The translations under genes and the position numbers were made by a program. Source: Tetrapyrgos nigripes (taxonomy: Eukaryota > Basidiomycota > Agaricomycetes > Agaricales > Campanellaceae). Taken from it: 64,000 bases of DNA. The first letter of the stretch is position 1. Every line of letters begins with the position of its first letter. The stretch covers positions 186,001-250,000 of the forward strand of contig JAACJM010000108.1 in the NCBI GenBank assembly GCA_013368315.1. Reading direction: 5' to 3'. The notes beneath the pieces are model-generated. The model saw nothing but the letters and a program-made list of their open reading frames with translations. It was not told the origin of the DNA and made no database searches. Shown in pieces: positions 36,101 to 46,441 of the stretch.

Positions 36101-38037
36101 ACATGCCAACACTGCATTTACGATTGCGCATTATGCTGCTGATGTGACGTATCAAGTGGATGGGTTCCTCGAGAAGAATAGAGGAGTGGTGCCTGATGAA
36201 CAGGTGGAGGTTCTGAGGACATGGGGTGGGGAGTTGGTTAAGGAAGTGGTAGGAGAGGGTGTAGGAGAGGGAAGGGAGGGAGGCCTGATACCCGGGAAGG
36301 CCGTAGAGAAGGAGAAAGATGGTAAAGGCGTCAATGGTGTTAGTAATGGGCATGCCGTTGGAGGGAAAACGGCGGTAGTCACTTCTGGTCAAAGGAAACC
36401 GACACAGTGTACGCTCTTCAAGCACTCTTTAAATGCGTTGATGGAGATGTTGTATAGCACAAGGATACACTACATACGGTGGGTACTTCATTTCTTTACC
36501 CTTGAATGGTTCATTGATGTATGTCTGCTTCTCTTTCAGGTGTGTGAAGCCCAACAACGCCAAGATGCCTTGGTTATTTGATTCACCTCATGTTTTGGCG
36601 CAACTTCGAGCTTGTGGTGTGCTGGAGACTATTCGCATCAGTGCAGCTGGATATCCAAGTCGATGGAGTTATGAAGAGTTCAAGGAGAGGTCAGTACTTG
36701 TTTTTCACCCCCTGAAAGCATCTTTTTTAATTCCACATCCACTCCTATTGACGATCATCGCTTTCTTTAGATACTCGCTATTTTTGCCCGAAGAACAACA
36801 ACGCCGTCTCGGTACCGATCCGTCGTCTTTTGACACCCGGGACGTTTGCGAACGTATCTTACACATAACTCTCCCAGATAGTGATCTATCTCCTACCTCT
36901 GATCATCACGTACCATCACACCATGGTTCATCCAAGCTCTACCAACTTGGGAAGACAAAGCTATTCTTCCGGGTCCGAACATTAGCTCTTTTGGAAGGTC
37001 TGAGAACCAGGTTGCTGGTGGAGCAAGAAGAGAGGAGAGAACAAGCCACCCTGGACATACAGCGAGTCTTCAGGGGATGGCTCGCGAGGAAGCTGTACAC
37101 AGAGATGCTCAGGGAATGGAAGTGGGCTGTGGGTGTACAATGTGCATCGAGGACGTGGTTAGCCAAGGAAGTCCTCGAGGAGCTGAAGGAGAAGAAGCGA
37201 GCCAGAGAAGAGCAGGAGAGGCAGCGTTTGCTTGCTGAGCAGAGAGAAAGGGAGAAAGCTGAGGAAGAGAAGATGGATGCTGAGGCTGTTGCTGTTACCG
37301 GTGCTGATGCCGTACCCGCTGTACCCGACAAACAAAACCAGGGTATAGTCACCGCAGCCGCTGTATCATCCTCGCCTCCGCCGCCGCCCCCAAAACCTCT
37401 ACCGCGTACTAAAGATTCCGGTGTTAGTGACGGTGGTAGGCCCAGCGCTGATAGTCGCAGACCAAGTGGAGAGAAACGAGCTATATCTCAGGGAAAGACG
37501 AGCACAGACCATCCCCGTTCTTCATCTCGCGCTTCCAGAGCTCGCACTCCTTCACGAGCTCGTACTCCTACTTCACGCCCTCAGTCGCCTGGCGGTGATA
37601 TCCAAACAATGTTTAACCTGCTCCGTCCTTTACCTTCGCTTGATCCCCACTTAGGGTCTGTGCCAAGCACTCCCAGCCGAGGGCGCACCACGAACTATCA
37701 AAGTCCTACGATGAGCAGCAGCACTAGAGCTTCCTCACGGCCACCTTCGAGATCCCAGTCCCGTGCCCCCACGCGAACGCAGTCGAGGCCTACTTCCCCG
37801 GTCGTTACCCCATCAAAGACGAAGAACAGGCTGAAGAAATTTGCTTTCTACAAGCATGGAGCATCCAAATCCGTTGATACGAAAAAGATGCCCGACGCTG
37901 ACGTCTTTGGTGGCGACAGAGAAGACGAGGCTGAGGATGTCTCAACTCCTTTACCGGAGTTGAAGATATACAATCAGTTCATGAGGGGACGAGAGGGAGC
38001 GCCTACTCTGAATTTGAGGCCGAGGTGGAGATACTAG
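33181..38037 (+). pseudogene. Class V-like myosin motor lacking the cargo-binding tail, two frameshifts
   Basis: Six exons (33181-33330, 33409-34710, 35067-35683, 35744-36478, 36540-36689, 36771-38037) cover about 1400 residues. An SH3-like N-terminal domain ('RVWLEDKHAEEGWIAGEV') precedes a full motor: P-loop 'GESGAGKTETAKYIMRYMA', switch I 'NNNSSRFGKYIQ', 'RTYLLERSRVV', switch II 'DIYGFEHFEQNHFEQ', and 'HYIRCVKPNN'. Two IQ-like motifs follow ('LDIQRVFRGWLARKLY', 'GVQCASRTWLAKE'), then a short charged helix. The tail has a polyproline run (near 37375), Ser/Arg-rich repeats, and a stop. There is no long coiled coil and no DIL domain. Loops are enlarged with His/Pro/Thr repeats. Frame breaks: an extra T in the T4 run at 34494-34497, and one base missing near 35627 just before the 'WSFVDFVDNQKC' block. 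The intron at 34711-35066 is 356 bases, far longer than its neighbours. Myosin V moves vesicles on actin; without a DIL domain cargo choice must differ. Confidence 0.75.
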
Positions 38038-38362
38038 CGGGTGGACATCTGATGTTGTGTTGTATCTTTTATTGGAGACTATCGTAATGTAGAAGTAATT
38101 ACCCAGTCGGTTTCGGGCGTTTTATATAGTACTTCTTTTGCTTTGTGATACGTGTACCTAGTGCATTACTGACTCTTTACCCTTCTCTATCATGTGTATA
38201 CACCTAGTCTCATACCCTCATTGACATTTTTCACTCATCCTTTTTCGTCTTAGCCACATTTCTTCTTTCAATCTGCAACCTCTGTAGTACATAGTGCCTT
38301 CTGATAAATTAATTTGATCTGCTGTAATAGTGACCGGTAATTTAGCTTATGGACTAGGATTC

Positions 38363-40663
38363 TCAGCCAAGACCATCCGCGTCGCTATGTGTTTCGGCAA
38401 GCTCATACCCCTTCAACGCCTCCGCAATGATCCGAGACACTTCCTCCTGAGTGTACTGTGGAAGAAGCATGACCGAAGATACGGATCTGAAGAGATGGAG
38501 ATTTGATGAAAATCCACTATCGCAGCATGAGCTGGGCAAACACAAATACCTGTTCGTCAAAACCTCCCTCGCCTCTACCGTGATAGCAGTCGCGTTGTCG
38601 TTGACTGACATCGTAAATTCGACCTCAGTAATTTCTGGATGACTAGATTCGGCAATGTCGTCTGGGAACACTGCGAAGGACGCTACATCAATTGTACCAA
38701 CCATCTTCATGAACACCGAGTGATTTGTAAAACTTCCCGTGCCCTCAAATACGCGGACGATGCGTTGTGAGCTAGTCAAGTTGATTCTGTGTAGTGGAAC
38801 AGGTCAGACGCAATGATAGCAAAAGTTGCAGTAAGCAAGACTCTGTTGCGCTCACGTTCTGCTCCTCCGCAAGGGATAAATAGAATTCCTCGTTATGATT
38901 GGGACAAAAAGCCTCCGGATCCCTGGCCTTCGTCCGAGTCGAGCAATTCTATGCCGATATCGACTGAAATCAGAGGCATAATGCACATATCTTCTTCTTT
39001 AGGGATCTTCATTATCCTTGAGCTGTAGAAAGAAAGACCAAACACGACGGCTTCTTCCTGACGCAAAGGATATGGTTGTTCATCGGCCAGTGCGTTTTCG
39101 GGGAAATACAACGAGGAGGGAAGGGAAGGCATGAAAGCTCCAGGAAAAGCTGCTGATAACAGCTCCTTGACTCTTGGATTTGAAGAGGACTTTCCTGAAA
39201 GAAGAATCTGTACGTGTTTATAAAAAGCCTGCAAACAACGTACATGGCTAATGGCACATACCACATCGATAGCTCCGCTAAAATACTTCGGTTCCGCAAT
39301 CAAAGAGTCATCATACGCTTTGAGAGACAGTTCAATCGTTCGTTCCAGAGAAACCGCAGACTGTGCACCTCCTATGTCGACTTGGCTCTGCAGTGCAGGA
39401 GTAGGACCTGTACCCGCAGTTGATAACAGATCTGGATAGACATCGTCTAGGACATATACAGCCGCTTCAAATGTCTCGCCAAAGTCATACACGAGGATAT
39501 TCAGATTTTGTTTATCTGCGAGTGAGCCATAAATTGCTTCGTCTAGAGGAAGTTCGCCCAAGCCGTATGCTTTCAGGATGGCGTCTGATTCATCGATTAC
39601 ACGCAGTGCGTGGAGGTCAGCGAAAGACAAAGCTCTCCTGATCATGCCTCGCTGCTCGTCGTTGAAATCTTTCATGAATGAGTTGTAACGTCAGTTTATA
39701 GGCTTAAACTTGTGAGATTTTGGGACAGACACTCACAAGCTGGAACAGAAATAATCACGTTGGAAATGCTATCACCGTAAAATTCCTCAGCCTTGCTTTT
39801 GAGCTGTTGGAAGAAGAACCCAACGATTTGCTCTGGACGCTAGAGTTGTACACATGAGTTGAGTCAGGCAAAGTGTAGATAATTCAGTGAAAGTAATCGA
39901 GACTCCAACTCACCAGCATCACCTCTGATCCATTGATGTTTGCTTGAATGCGGACGTCTATTCGCTCCGTGAAAGGCCTGCATCATTGCGAATGAAGGGA
40001 TAAAAGACTCAGTGAAGGAAGAGACGTACAGTTGTCTATCGTCCGCAGCAGTTAAATCTTCCGAGGTTGATATCATCGACCCAGTAAGGAGCTGACAAAG
40101 ATGAGAGATCGTCCTGCTTGAACAAGCACCATTTTCTTGTGCTTCGTGTCCAATTCTGCAAGTAGGATGCATGATAGTAAGATCGGCGTCCATTGCGTAG
40201 CACTCAAGCACGCAAAAGGATTAGGAGACAGATATTTACACTTACAATATTTCGTCTAAAAAGCATATCTTCGTAGGTATGCTCCGTCTACCGCGAGTGT
40301 CTTGCATGATGTGTATCTCAGTTTCATTTGGCAATTTCAGTCTGACATTCACAATTTGTCCAGCTCAGTAGGCAAATAAGATATTGAAAAGACATACCCA
40401 ACTCTTGCGTTTCTAGTAAAAGCAGCACTGAATGAATAGTAATAGACGAAAACGCCGTTGTGAACTTACGCGGAACCGAAATCTACATCGACGTCGCAGT
40501 CAATGCAAAGAGATATACAAGTATTAGAGACCTGGTACATACCAATAGCAATGACCTTTCCATATTCCTCATTATAAACTGGTTTAGCTATGGATTTGGA
40601 AGGGTATATGGACAAGAGCTTGAGATTTACTGGAAGAATGAAGAGCCTCAGAAGCTTCCGCAT
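38363..40663 (-). pseudogene. Divergent Hsp70-like chaperone with weakened ATPase motifs and one frameshift
   Basis: Eleven exons (about 40663-40543, 40483-40471, 40427-40398, 40341-40246, 40155-40030, 39977-39914, 39839-39737, 39668-39262, 39207-38856, 38786-38550, 38516-38363) would give about 567 residues. The Hsp70 plan is clear: 'EEYGKVIAIDFGSA' (phosphate-1 position), 'FLDEILIGHEAQENG', 'ISNVIISVPAYFNDEQR', 'LRVIDESDAILKAYGL', 'ILVYDFGETFEAAV', 'IDVILLSGKSSSNPRVKELL', then a substrate-domain block with 'FVPIITRNSIYPLRRSRT' and 'RIVRVFEG'. Key residues have drifted: Asp-Leu-Gly-Thr-Thr is Asp-Phe-Gly-Ser-Ala, and the Gly-rich DFGGGTFD box is 'DFGETFEA'. The frame shifts by one base near 38935 inside exon 9. 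The start is uncertain; 40663 is the best in-frame Met. It could be a decayed or repurposed BiP/Lhs1-like paralogue. ATPase activity is doubtful. Confidence 0.65.
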
Positions 40664-40822
40664 TACACAGCAAAGCCGTCTAGTGTGGAGGATTTTCGGC
40701 GTACGAAAGAGAGCAGAGGCACCTCTGGAGACGTGTCGAGACGTGTCAAGCCAGTGGTGGTTAGGTTGTGACAAACATCAATATGGTGGTTGAGAAAGGA
40801 CAGACTGTGGGAATTTATCACT

Positions 40823-41083
40823 TACCCGCAAGTACCCCTATCCCAAATTTCAAAACTCGCAGTCTAGACGTCTAGGAGAGAACCAACGTTCCTCCCTTTA
40901 TCATCATGACTTTTTTAGCGTGCCACTTGTGTCTTCTATCAAGAACATGTATAAGTCCCACCCAAAATCTACTATCACCCTGATACCCATTGGATACCCA
41001 TACTGGGAAAGATACCACTGCTTCCCACGGCAAATTACGAGGCCCATTGATAAGTCAAGCAGTAAAACAGTTTTCGTATGCAG
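40823..41083. repeat. Direct repeat DR-1, copy 1
   Basis: About 261 bases that recur at 45041-45336 in the same orientation, 4.2 kb apart, with high identity by eye. It starts TACCCGCAAGTACCCC and ends near TTTTCGTAT. Copy 1 carries an 8-base duplication (ACGTCTAG) absent from copy 2. It lies upstream of the Hsp70-like gene. On the minus strand its left edge is a good splice donor (GTAAGT), so it may contain an untranslated exon. No terminal inverted repeats seen. Confidence 0.85.
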
Positions 41084-41156
41084 CAAAAAATTCTTTTAAT
41101 TAGATATAGCTCAGTATCTAAAATGTAGTGGAGATATGAGAAAATTTAAACCGGTG

Positions 41157-42057
41157 CTAGTACAAGAAGAATGAGGAGAAATACAGACTCAGCCAAGTCA
41201 TTAATGAATCAAGTTGTTGAAAAGTTGAACAATGATCATCAGGAAACAGGGACAGACTATTTTTCATGGGATGGTAAGAAACGGGGACATCCTTAGCGAC
41301 GAGGACTGCCTACCAGACAATAGAGATACATAAGTGCGTGACAGCCACAGGACACACAGCGGCAGAGGAAAAAATATCGAGCTCGTTGTTTGTCGACGAC
41401 GCAGAGAGGGTGAACGGTGATAACACCGTCTAAAAGTCGGCAAGGGCTGCACTCACGAGATGTCTATATACCAAGTTTGGTGGCCCTAGAGCGACAGGAA
41501 GAGGATGGATTGCAGTTTTAGGAAGAAGGCCGTTTTCAGGTATTGGGAAAGATAGAGAGGGGTGGATTGCGCTAGTCAGATTTTGAAGACAGCTATTTGA
41601 ATGGTTCTGGACAAAGTTTGACGTCTGGCGGCGGCATTGTTGAAGGAAGGAGAGAGGCTTGAAGGCACTGGGGGCGCACTAGAAAGACAAAGGAGAAAGG
41701 AGGAAAGCATTAGACGTTGGACGCGTAATGGTCAAGTACATATACGCACTTGGAAAGTACCGAAAAAAATTTAAGGTAATAGGAGCCGAGTTCTTAACAA
41801 ACGTTAAGAAAAGACGGTGTGTTTTAGAAGCGACACATAGACCATGCAGATTGCCTGTTTGGAAAGGATAGGGACAGAACGCGGGTCAAGACGCTTGAAG
41901 GAATACAGCAACTTCTCAGTGAGAGCTAAAAGGATGGAAGAAGAGGGTCAAAGGGAGAGAAAGATACGCACCTGTTGTGCAGCCAAAGCGTCCTAATTTC
42001 CCCACAGTGCTCTAAACGACGCCTTTAAATGACCTTGGAAGAGGTAGAGGTAGCCAT
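41157..42057 (-). CDS. Hypothetical small gene, four exons
   Basis: Exons 42034-42057, 41972-41992, 41457-41678 and 41157-41309 join in phase 0 at all three junctions, each with GT-AG signals, to 139 residues starting 'MATSTSSKDALAAQQ'. The third exon is Cys/Ser/Pro-rich. I recognise no family, and the fit may be chance since the protein has no domain signal. It lies head-to-head with the P450 gene, about 260 bases apart. An alternative is that this is only 5' non-coding DNA. Confidence 0.25.
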
Positions 42058-42320
42058 GGTGATGCAGAGAGCAGCTCTTGGCTTGTGAGCCGTTGAGTCA
42101 GCCTAGGGGAGACTAAGCTCTTGATGAATTTTGACATCTGTTGAGGGAAACACGTTGTGTAGGAATGATGTGTCAGCAGTTGAAATGGCACTGGCAGTAT
42201 TTCGGTCATTTCGGTCATTTCGGACCGCTGAGCATCATGTGGCGTGCGACACACAGAACTAGAACGACATAAATTAACACTCGGCCTTGAAGGGCCTCGT
42301 AATATACTTCCCTCGAAACC

Positions 42321-44729
42321 ATGTCAACTCCAGGCACCAATACGCCCTTCAACATCCCCGTTCTACTAGCTAGCGTTAGCGTTCTGTTTGTTGTCTTCAA
42401 GCTATGGCGAGTCCGTGTCGAAATGGCTAAAGTAAATGTTTTCTGGGTTGTTATCATGCAGCCTGCCGTACTTACAGTTACAATCACTGCTTCAACTTGC
42501 TAGCTGGATGGAGTACCTACAGTTGGATCTACTGGATTTCTCGGCTCCCTCGTAAGTGGAATGCGGTTCGTTAAGCATGCTCGGGAGATAGTGAACGAAG
42601 GGTATGAAAAGGTGGGTCTCAACGATCTCCTTTACTCAAGACAGCTTGTTTCCCAGTCAACCTCCTCCTAAAATCTATCCTGGGAATAATATTCTAATTG
42701 CTCTCCGAGCAGTACTACGGCCGACCCTTCAAAATCCGTACTTCCGACCATTGGATCGTCGTTATCAGTGGTCCAACCTTGGTGAATGATATCAGGAAAG
42801 CTTCCGATGAGTACTTGTCTTCTAATGAAGCTATTGGTGATGTCAGTTCCAGCACGATAATCCATGGTCTTAAGCCGCTGACGCCTTTGATAATTGATTT
42901 TTTCCTCGTAGGCCCTCCAATTCGAGTACACCCTTGGCAAATCCCAGCGTGAAAATGACTATCATGTCGGCGTCGTTCGAAACGCTCTCACAAAGAACAT
43001 CTCCAATCGTTTTGATGATATACGAAACGAGATGATGACTGCTTTTACGGATGAGGTTCCGGTAACTGATGGTCAGCCCGTGACATTCTTTCGAAATCTT
43101 TTCCAAATAGCACCAGATCTTATCCCTGGATTGACTAGACTGGACCACCGTCAACGCGTACGACACTATCGCAAAAATCATTTGTAAGACTACCAACCGG
43201 TTCCTTGTGGGACTTCCACTCTGTACGTGGTACTTGGCATGCCACTCCCTATACACGGTTAAAACGGTTTATCATAGGCAGAGACCCAGACTGGATAGAT
43301 CTCAACATCCAATTCACTATCGATGTCTTCGCACGTTCAAGTATAATCAATCTCTTCCCTGATATTCTGAAACCGTGAGTTCTCGATCACCATGAATTCA
43401 TCTCTCGAAATTGCCAGGTTTCTTAATGGAATGGATATACAGGATCATCGGCAACCTCCTCAGCCCCAAAGGAGCCGTTCTAAAACGTGCACTTCCGCAT
43501 ATAGGACACGTTATTCGAGAAAGACTGGATAAAGAGGAGCAGTATGGGTGGGATTGGGAAGACAAACCTGTAAGCTTGCTTTATACGCTCGACGGACTTT
43601 CATGTACTTATTGGATTAAGAACGACCTAATATCTTGGCTCCTAGATGAAAACCCTGGAGGAAAATACCGCGCTGTGGAAGATATCACTATGCGACTTTT
43701 GGGGATCAACATGGCTGCAATACATACGACAGTGCGTAGATATTTTTACCACTTTTATCCTACCGGTACCGCAGGTTCACAACGTTGGTTCCTTAAATTC
43801 TCCTAGGCCATGGTATGTCTCCTGAGAATTCTTCTTCTTCTCTTCATGGGCAGACGTTCGTCTGTATTAACTTTTTTTACTAGGTATTCTCCATCGTCCT
43901 TAGCTACCTCGCCATCCAACCAGACTCAGTCATCAAAGCACTTCGAGAGGAAATTGAATCCGTCGTGGAAGAACATGGATGGAACAAAGTCTCTATGGGC
44001 TACCTCCGCAAGGTTGACAGTTTTATGAAGGAAGCTGCTAGGATGGTTGGAATAGCCCAAGGTGAGTACGTTGGTACCCACTGAGTTGGTATAAATGCGT
44101 GAAACTGATCGCCTATCTCTTGCATTCTATGTATGTGCACAATTTACGGCCATTATCCATGGCATTCTTATAGTGAACTCTGACCGCAAAGTCCTGAAAG
44201 ACTTTACGCTATCTGATGGGACACGTCTGCCTGCTGGATCCTTTGTGTCCATTCCTGTATCTGCTATGCATCATGACCAGGTGTGTACCCATTCAAAGCT
44301 ACTATCTCTCACTAAAATATGCCGAATTTCAGCGCTACTTCAAAGACCCAAACGAATTCAAACCTTTCCGGTTCGCAGATATGCGAGATAGTGAAGAGAA
44401 TGGGCATCTGAAACATCAAATGAGCAGTCTAAATTCGGACTATTTTTTCTTTGGTTGTGGCAAACATGCTTGGTGAGATCGTCTCGTTCTTTCACGATCG
44501 GCAAGACACTGACGACTGGCCATATCTGGCCTGGTTCTCTCGCTCATTGTGAAGCCCCGGTCGTTTCCTCGCTGTCAATGAGCTGAAAACACTCGTCGGC
44601 CATACTTTACTCACATACGATGTCAAGCTCCAAGAATTCAAGAAGGAACTACCCGTGTTCTCATCGTTCGGAAATGCAGTGGTCCCGAATAGGAAGTTGA
44701 AGATATTGTTCAGGAAGAGAAAGTACTGA
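42321..44729 (+). CDS. Cytochrome P450 monooxygenase, 13 exons
   Basis: Exons 42321-42431, 42504-42611, 42713-42841, 42912-43071, 43139-43222, 43278-43374, 43443-43569, 43621-43731, 43807-43812, 43884-44061, 44174-44280, 44333-44472 and 44555-44729 join to 510 residues. An N-terminal membrane anchor ('IPVLLASVSVLFVVF') places it on the ER. The I-helix reads 'INMAAIHTTAMVFS', the K-helix ExxR is 'FMKEAARM', the PERF-like block is 'PNEFKPFRF', and the heme loop is 'FFGCGKHACPGRFLA' with the axial Cys. The layout fits the large Agaricomycete clan (CYP512/CYP5150-like), whose members oxidise lipophilic xenobiotics or terpenoids with a P450 reductase partner. I do not assign a family number. Exon 9 is only six bases (Ala-Met) inside the I-helix and is needed to restore the conserved His-Thr-Thr-x-Met stretch. 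No terpene cyclase or other biosynthetic partner is adjacent, so a cluster is not supported. Confidence 0.88.
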
Positions 44730-44890
44730 ACGGAGCTTGATCTCTGTATGTCGTAACCACGCTGGAGGTACATGTCGAATAATTAGTATTTTCACAGATT
44801 TTCCGTCGAGACGGATTCAGAAGTAAAGAAAGGCATTCGTACATTGTTACTACATGACCCAATTCTTAGTTCAAACTTAGTATGTTTCGA

Positions 44891-45003
44891 CTAAAGTCCA
44901 GCCTTCTCGTCCTTGATCAGAGCCTCAACTTCCGCTTTGATACTGCCCAGCATATCCGTTGTAGTCATTTTAGGCTGCCATCCGAGAACTTTCGCTTGAG
45001 TAG
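44891..45003 (-). pseudogene. 3'-terminal exon of an NAD(P)-binding epimerase-like gene, truncated
   Basis: The exon reads from an acceptor AG at 45004-45005 to a TAG stop: 'TQAKVLGWQPKMTTTDML' then 'SIKAEVEALIKDE'. This is the usual C-terminus of fungal NAD(P)-dependent epimerase/dehydratase-like proteins ('RAK.LGWKP..T..ML.SI..EVEAL'). The rest of the gene is missing; upstream on this strand lies direct-repeat copy 2 instead. So the gene was cut by the duplication that brought the repeat. Confidence 0.5.
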
Positions 45004-45040
45004 CTACACAACGACAGTTAGATCCAAGGACTCGAGCACA

Positions 45041-45336
45041 TACCCGCAAGTACCCCTATCCCAAATTTCAAAACTCGCAGTCTAGGAGAGAACTAACTTT
45101 CCTCCTCTTTATCATCATGAGTATACCAACTTGAAGTTAACATATCATGGGTCTCATGATTTTTTTAGCGTGCCACTCATGTCTTCTCTCAGGAACATGT
45201 ATAAGTCCCACCCAAAATCCACTATCACTCTGACATCCGTTGGATACCAATACTGGGGAAAGGTACCACTGCTTCGCATGGCAAATTACGAAGCCCGTTG
45301 ATAAGTCAAGCAGTAAAACAGTTTTCGTATCTGCAG
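45041..45336. repeat. Direct repeat DR-1, copy 2, with a 36-base insertion
   Basis: Second copy of the 40823-41083 repeat. Inside it a 36-base segment is inserted after TTTATCATCATGA and is followed by a repeat of TCATGA, as a small target duplication would leave. Otherwise nearly collinear with copy 1. Confidence 0.85.
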
Positions 45337-45879
45337 TAGGGCCATGTGCCCCTCCCGTCGATTTTTATCTTTCATCTCTTTTCATGCGCAAAGCGCTGTA
45401 CGCGTCCCTTTCCCGTTCTAATCATATAATCCATTCCTAATTCGTACTACGCTGATCCTCCTATTCGTGTTCCTTCTTTCTCCTTCCAATATCCCGACGT
45501 CTGTCCACCTCTGACAGCTTCTCGTCCGTCCCATCCTTCGCGCCGGTGCCTTGAGCAAGCACTGAGGGTCTGGGGCTGCCCCTTTTGCGCGTCGTATCTA
45601 ACCTGATGGTTTACCGATGATGAGTTTGACGAGATGTGCAGGTCTAGGCGTACCGAATTGTTCTCAACGAACACGGACACATATATACTTTTTTCTTATT
45701 TTCTTTCTTTTCGTTCCCTTCTCTTTTAGTATGACATCTACTTACTTCTACCCCTATCCTACTTCTTAACTGCCAATCTTCTCCCCTTATCCTTACATAC
45801 ACGTCATCTTTTATATTCCTTTAGGTATTATAAGAAGAGAGTACTTGTAAGTAACGGTACTCAGGTTCACACAACATAG

Positions 45880-45916
45880 CATCAGGAAAAGCCTCATATA
45901 CAACTTCATGCAATAA
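45880..45916 (+). repeat. Left terminal inverted repeat of the 1.93-kb element
   Basis: 37 bases, pairs with 47771-47807; two mismatches at positions 16-17. Confidence 0.9.
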
Positions 45917-46274
45917 CTGCATAATTATGCGTTTTATGCGTAAAAATGCAAAAATTCACAAAACTTACACCGCGTTTTGCATAAAGTTTGAGACGAGTTG
46001 AATAATTATGCATTCATAGCAACTTTATGCACCCTAGTGCATAGCGCATGCTCGGAGTTGTATAAAAAAGCATACTGTCGAACACCTACATTCCACCCTT
46101 ATGGCGCAATGTACAAGAACAACACTCACATGCGCATCATGGTAGCAAGACTACCAATTGCTCCATCTCCAGCTGAGGTTATTCTCCATGACTCTAAGTA
46201 CGATCTAGAATCCTCCCATTACTCAACGATGGTTGAATTGGTTCAACGGAAAATGAAGTTAACCGCTTGAAGGA

Positions 46275-46441
46275 TAGGGCTCACCCGGGCCACCGTTACC
46301 GTACATGGTTACAACCGTGTTCTTTACGGTCCTACACGGTCATAGTAGGACCGTAACCGTGCTGTATGTACCCTTCCTGAGTCCCAAGACGGTACTGATA
46401 CGGGTCGTAACTGGCCGTATCACGGTTACGGGACAGCCCTG
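46275..46441. repeat. Nested hairpin-rich MITE candidate
   Basis: A GC-rich block inside the larger element. It begins TAGGGCTCACCCGGGCC, and its right end, reverse-complemented, reads CAGGGCTGTCCCG, resembling the YAGGG ends of hAT elements. The middle holds a perfect 10-base stem, TACGGTCCTA with TAGGACCGTA, and many ACGGTTAC-type words in both orientations. I found no 8-base target duplication, so the hAT assignment is tentative. Confidence 0.5.

Noticed and set aside
36939..37352. Long minus-strand open frame opposite the myosin tail
   Set aside because: Mirror of a low-complexity Glu/Arg-rich coding region; Ser/Cys-rich artefact.
42321..44729. A biosynthetic gene cluster around the P450
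   Set aside because: No cyclase, synthase, transporter or regulator adjacent; neighbours are an unrelated Hsp70-like gene, a gene fragment and repeats.
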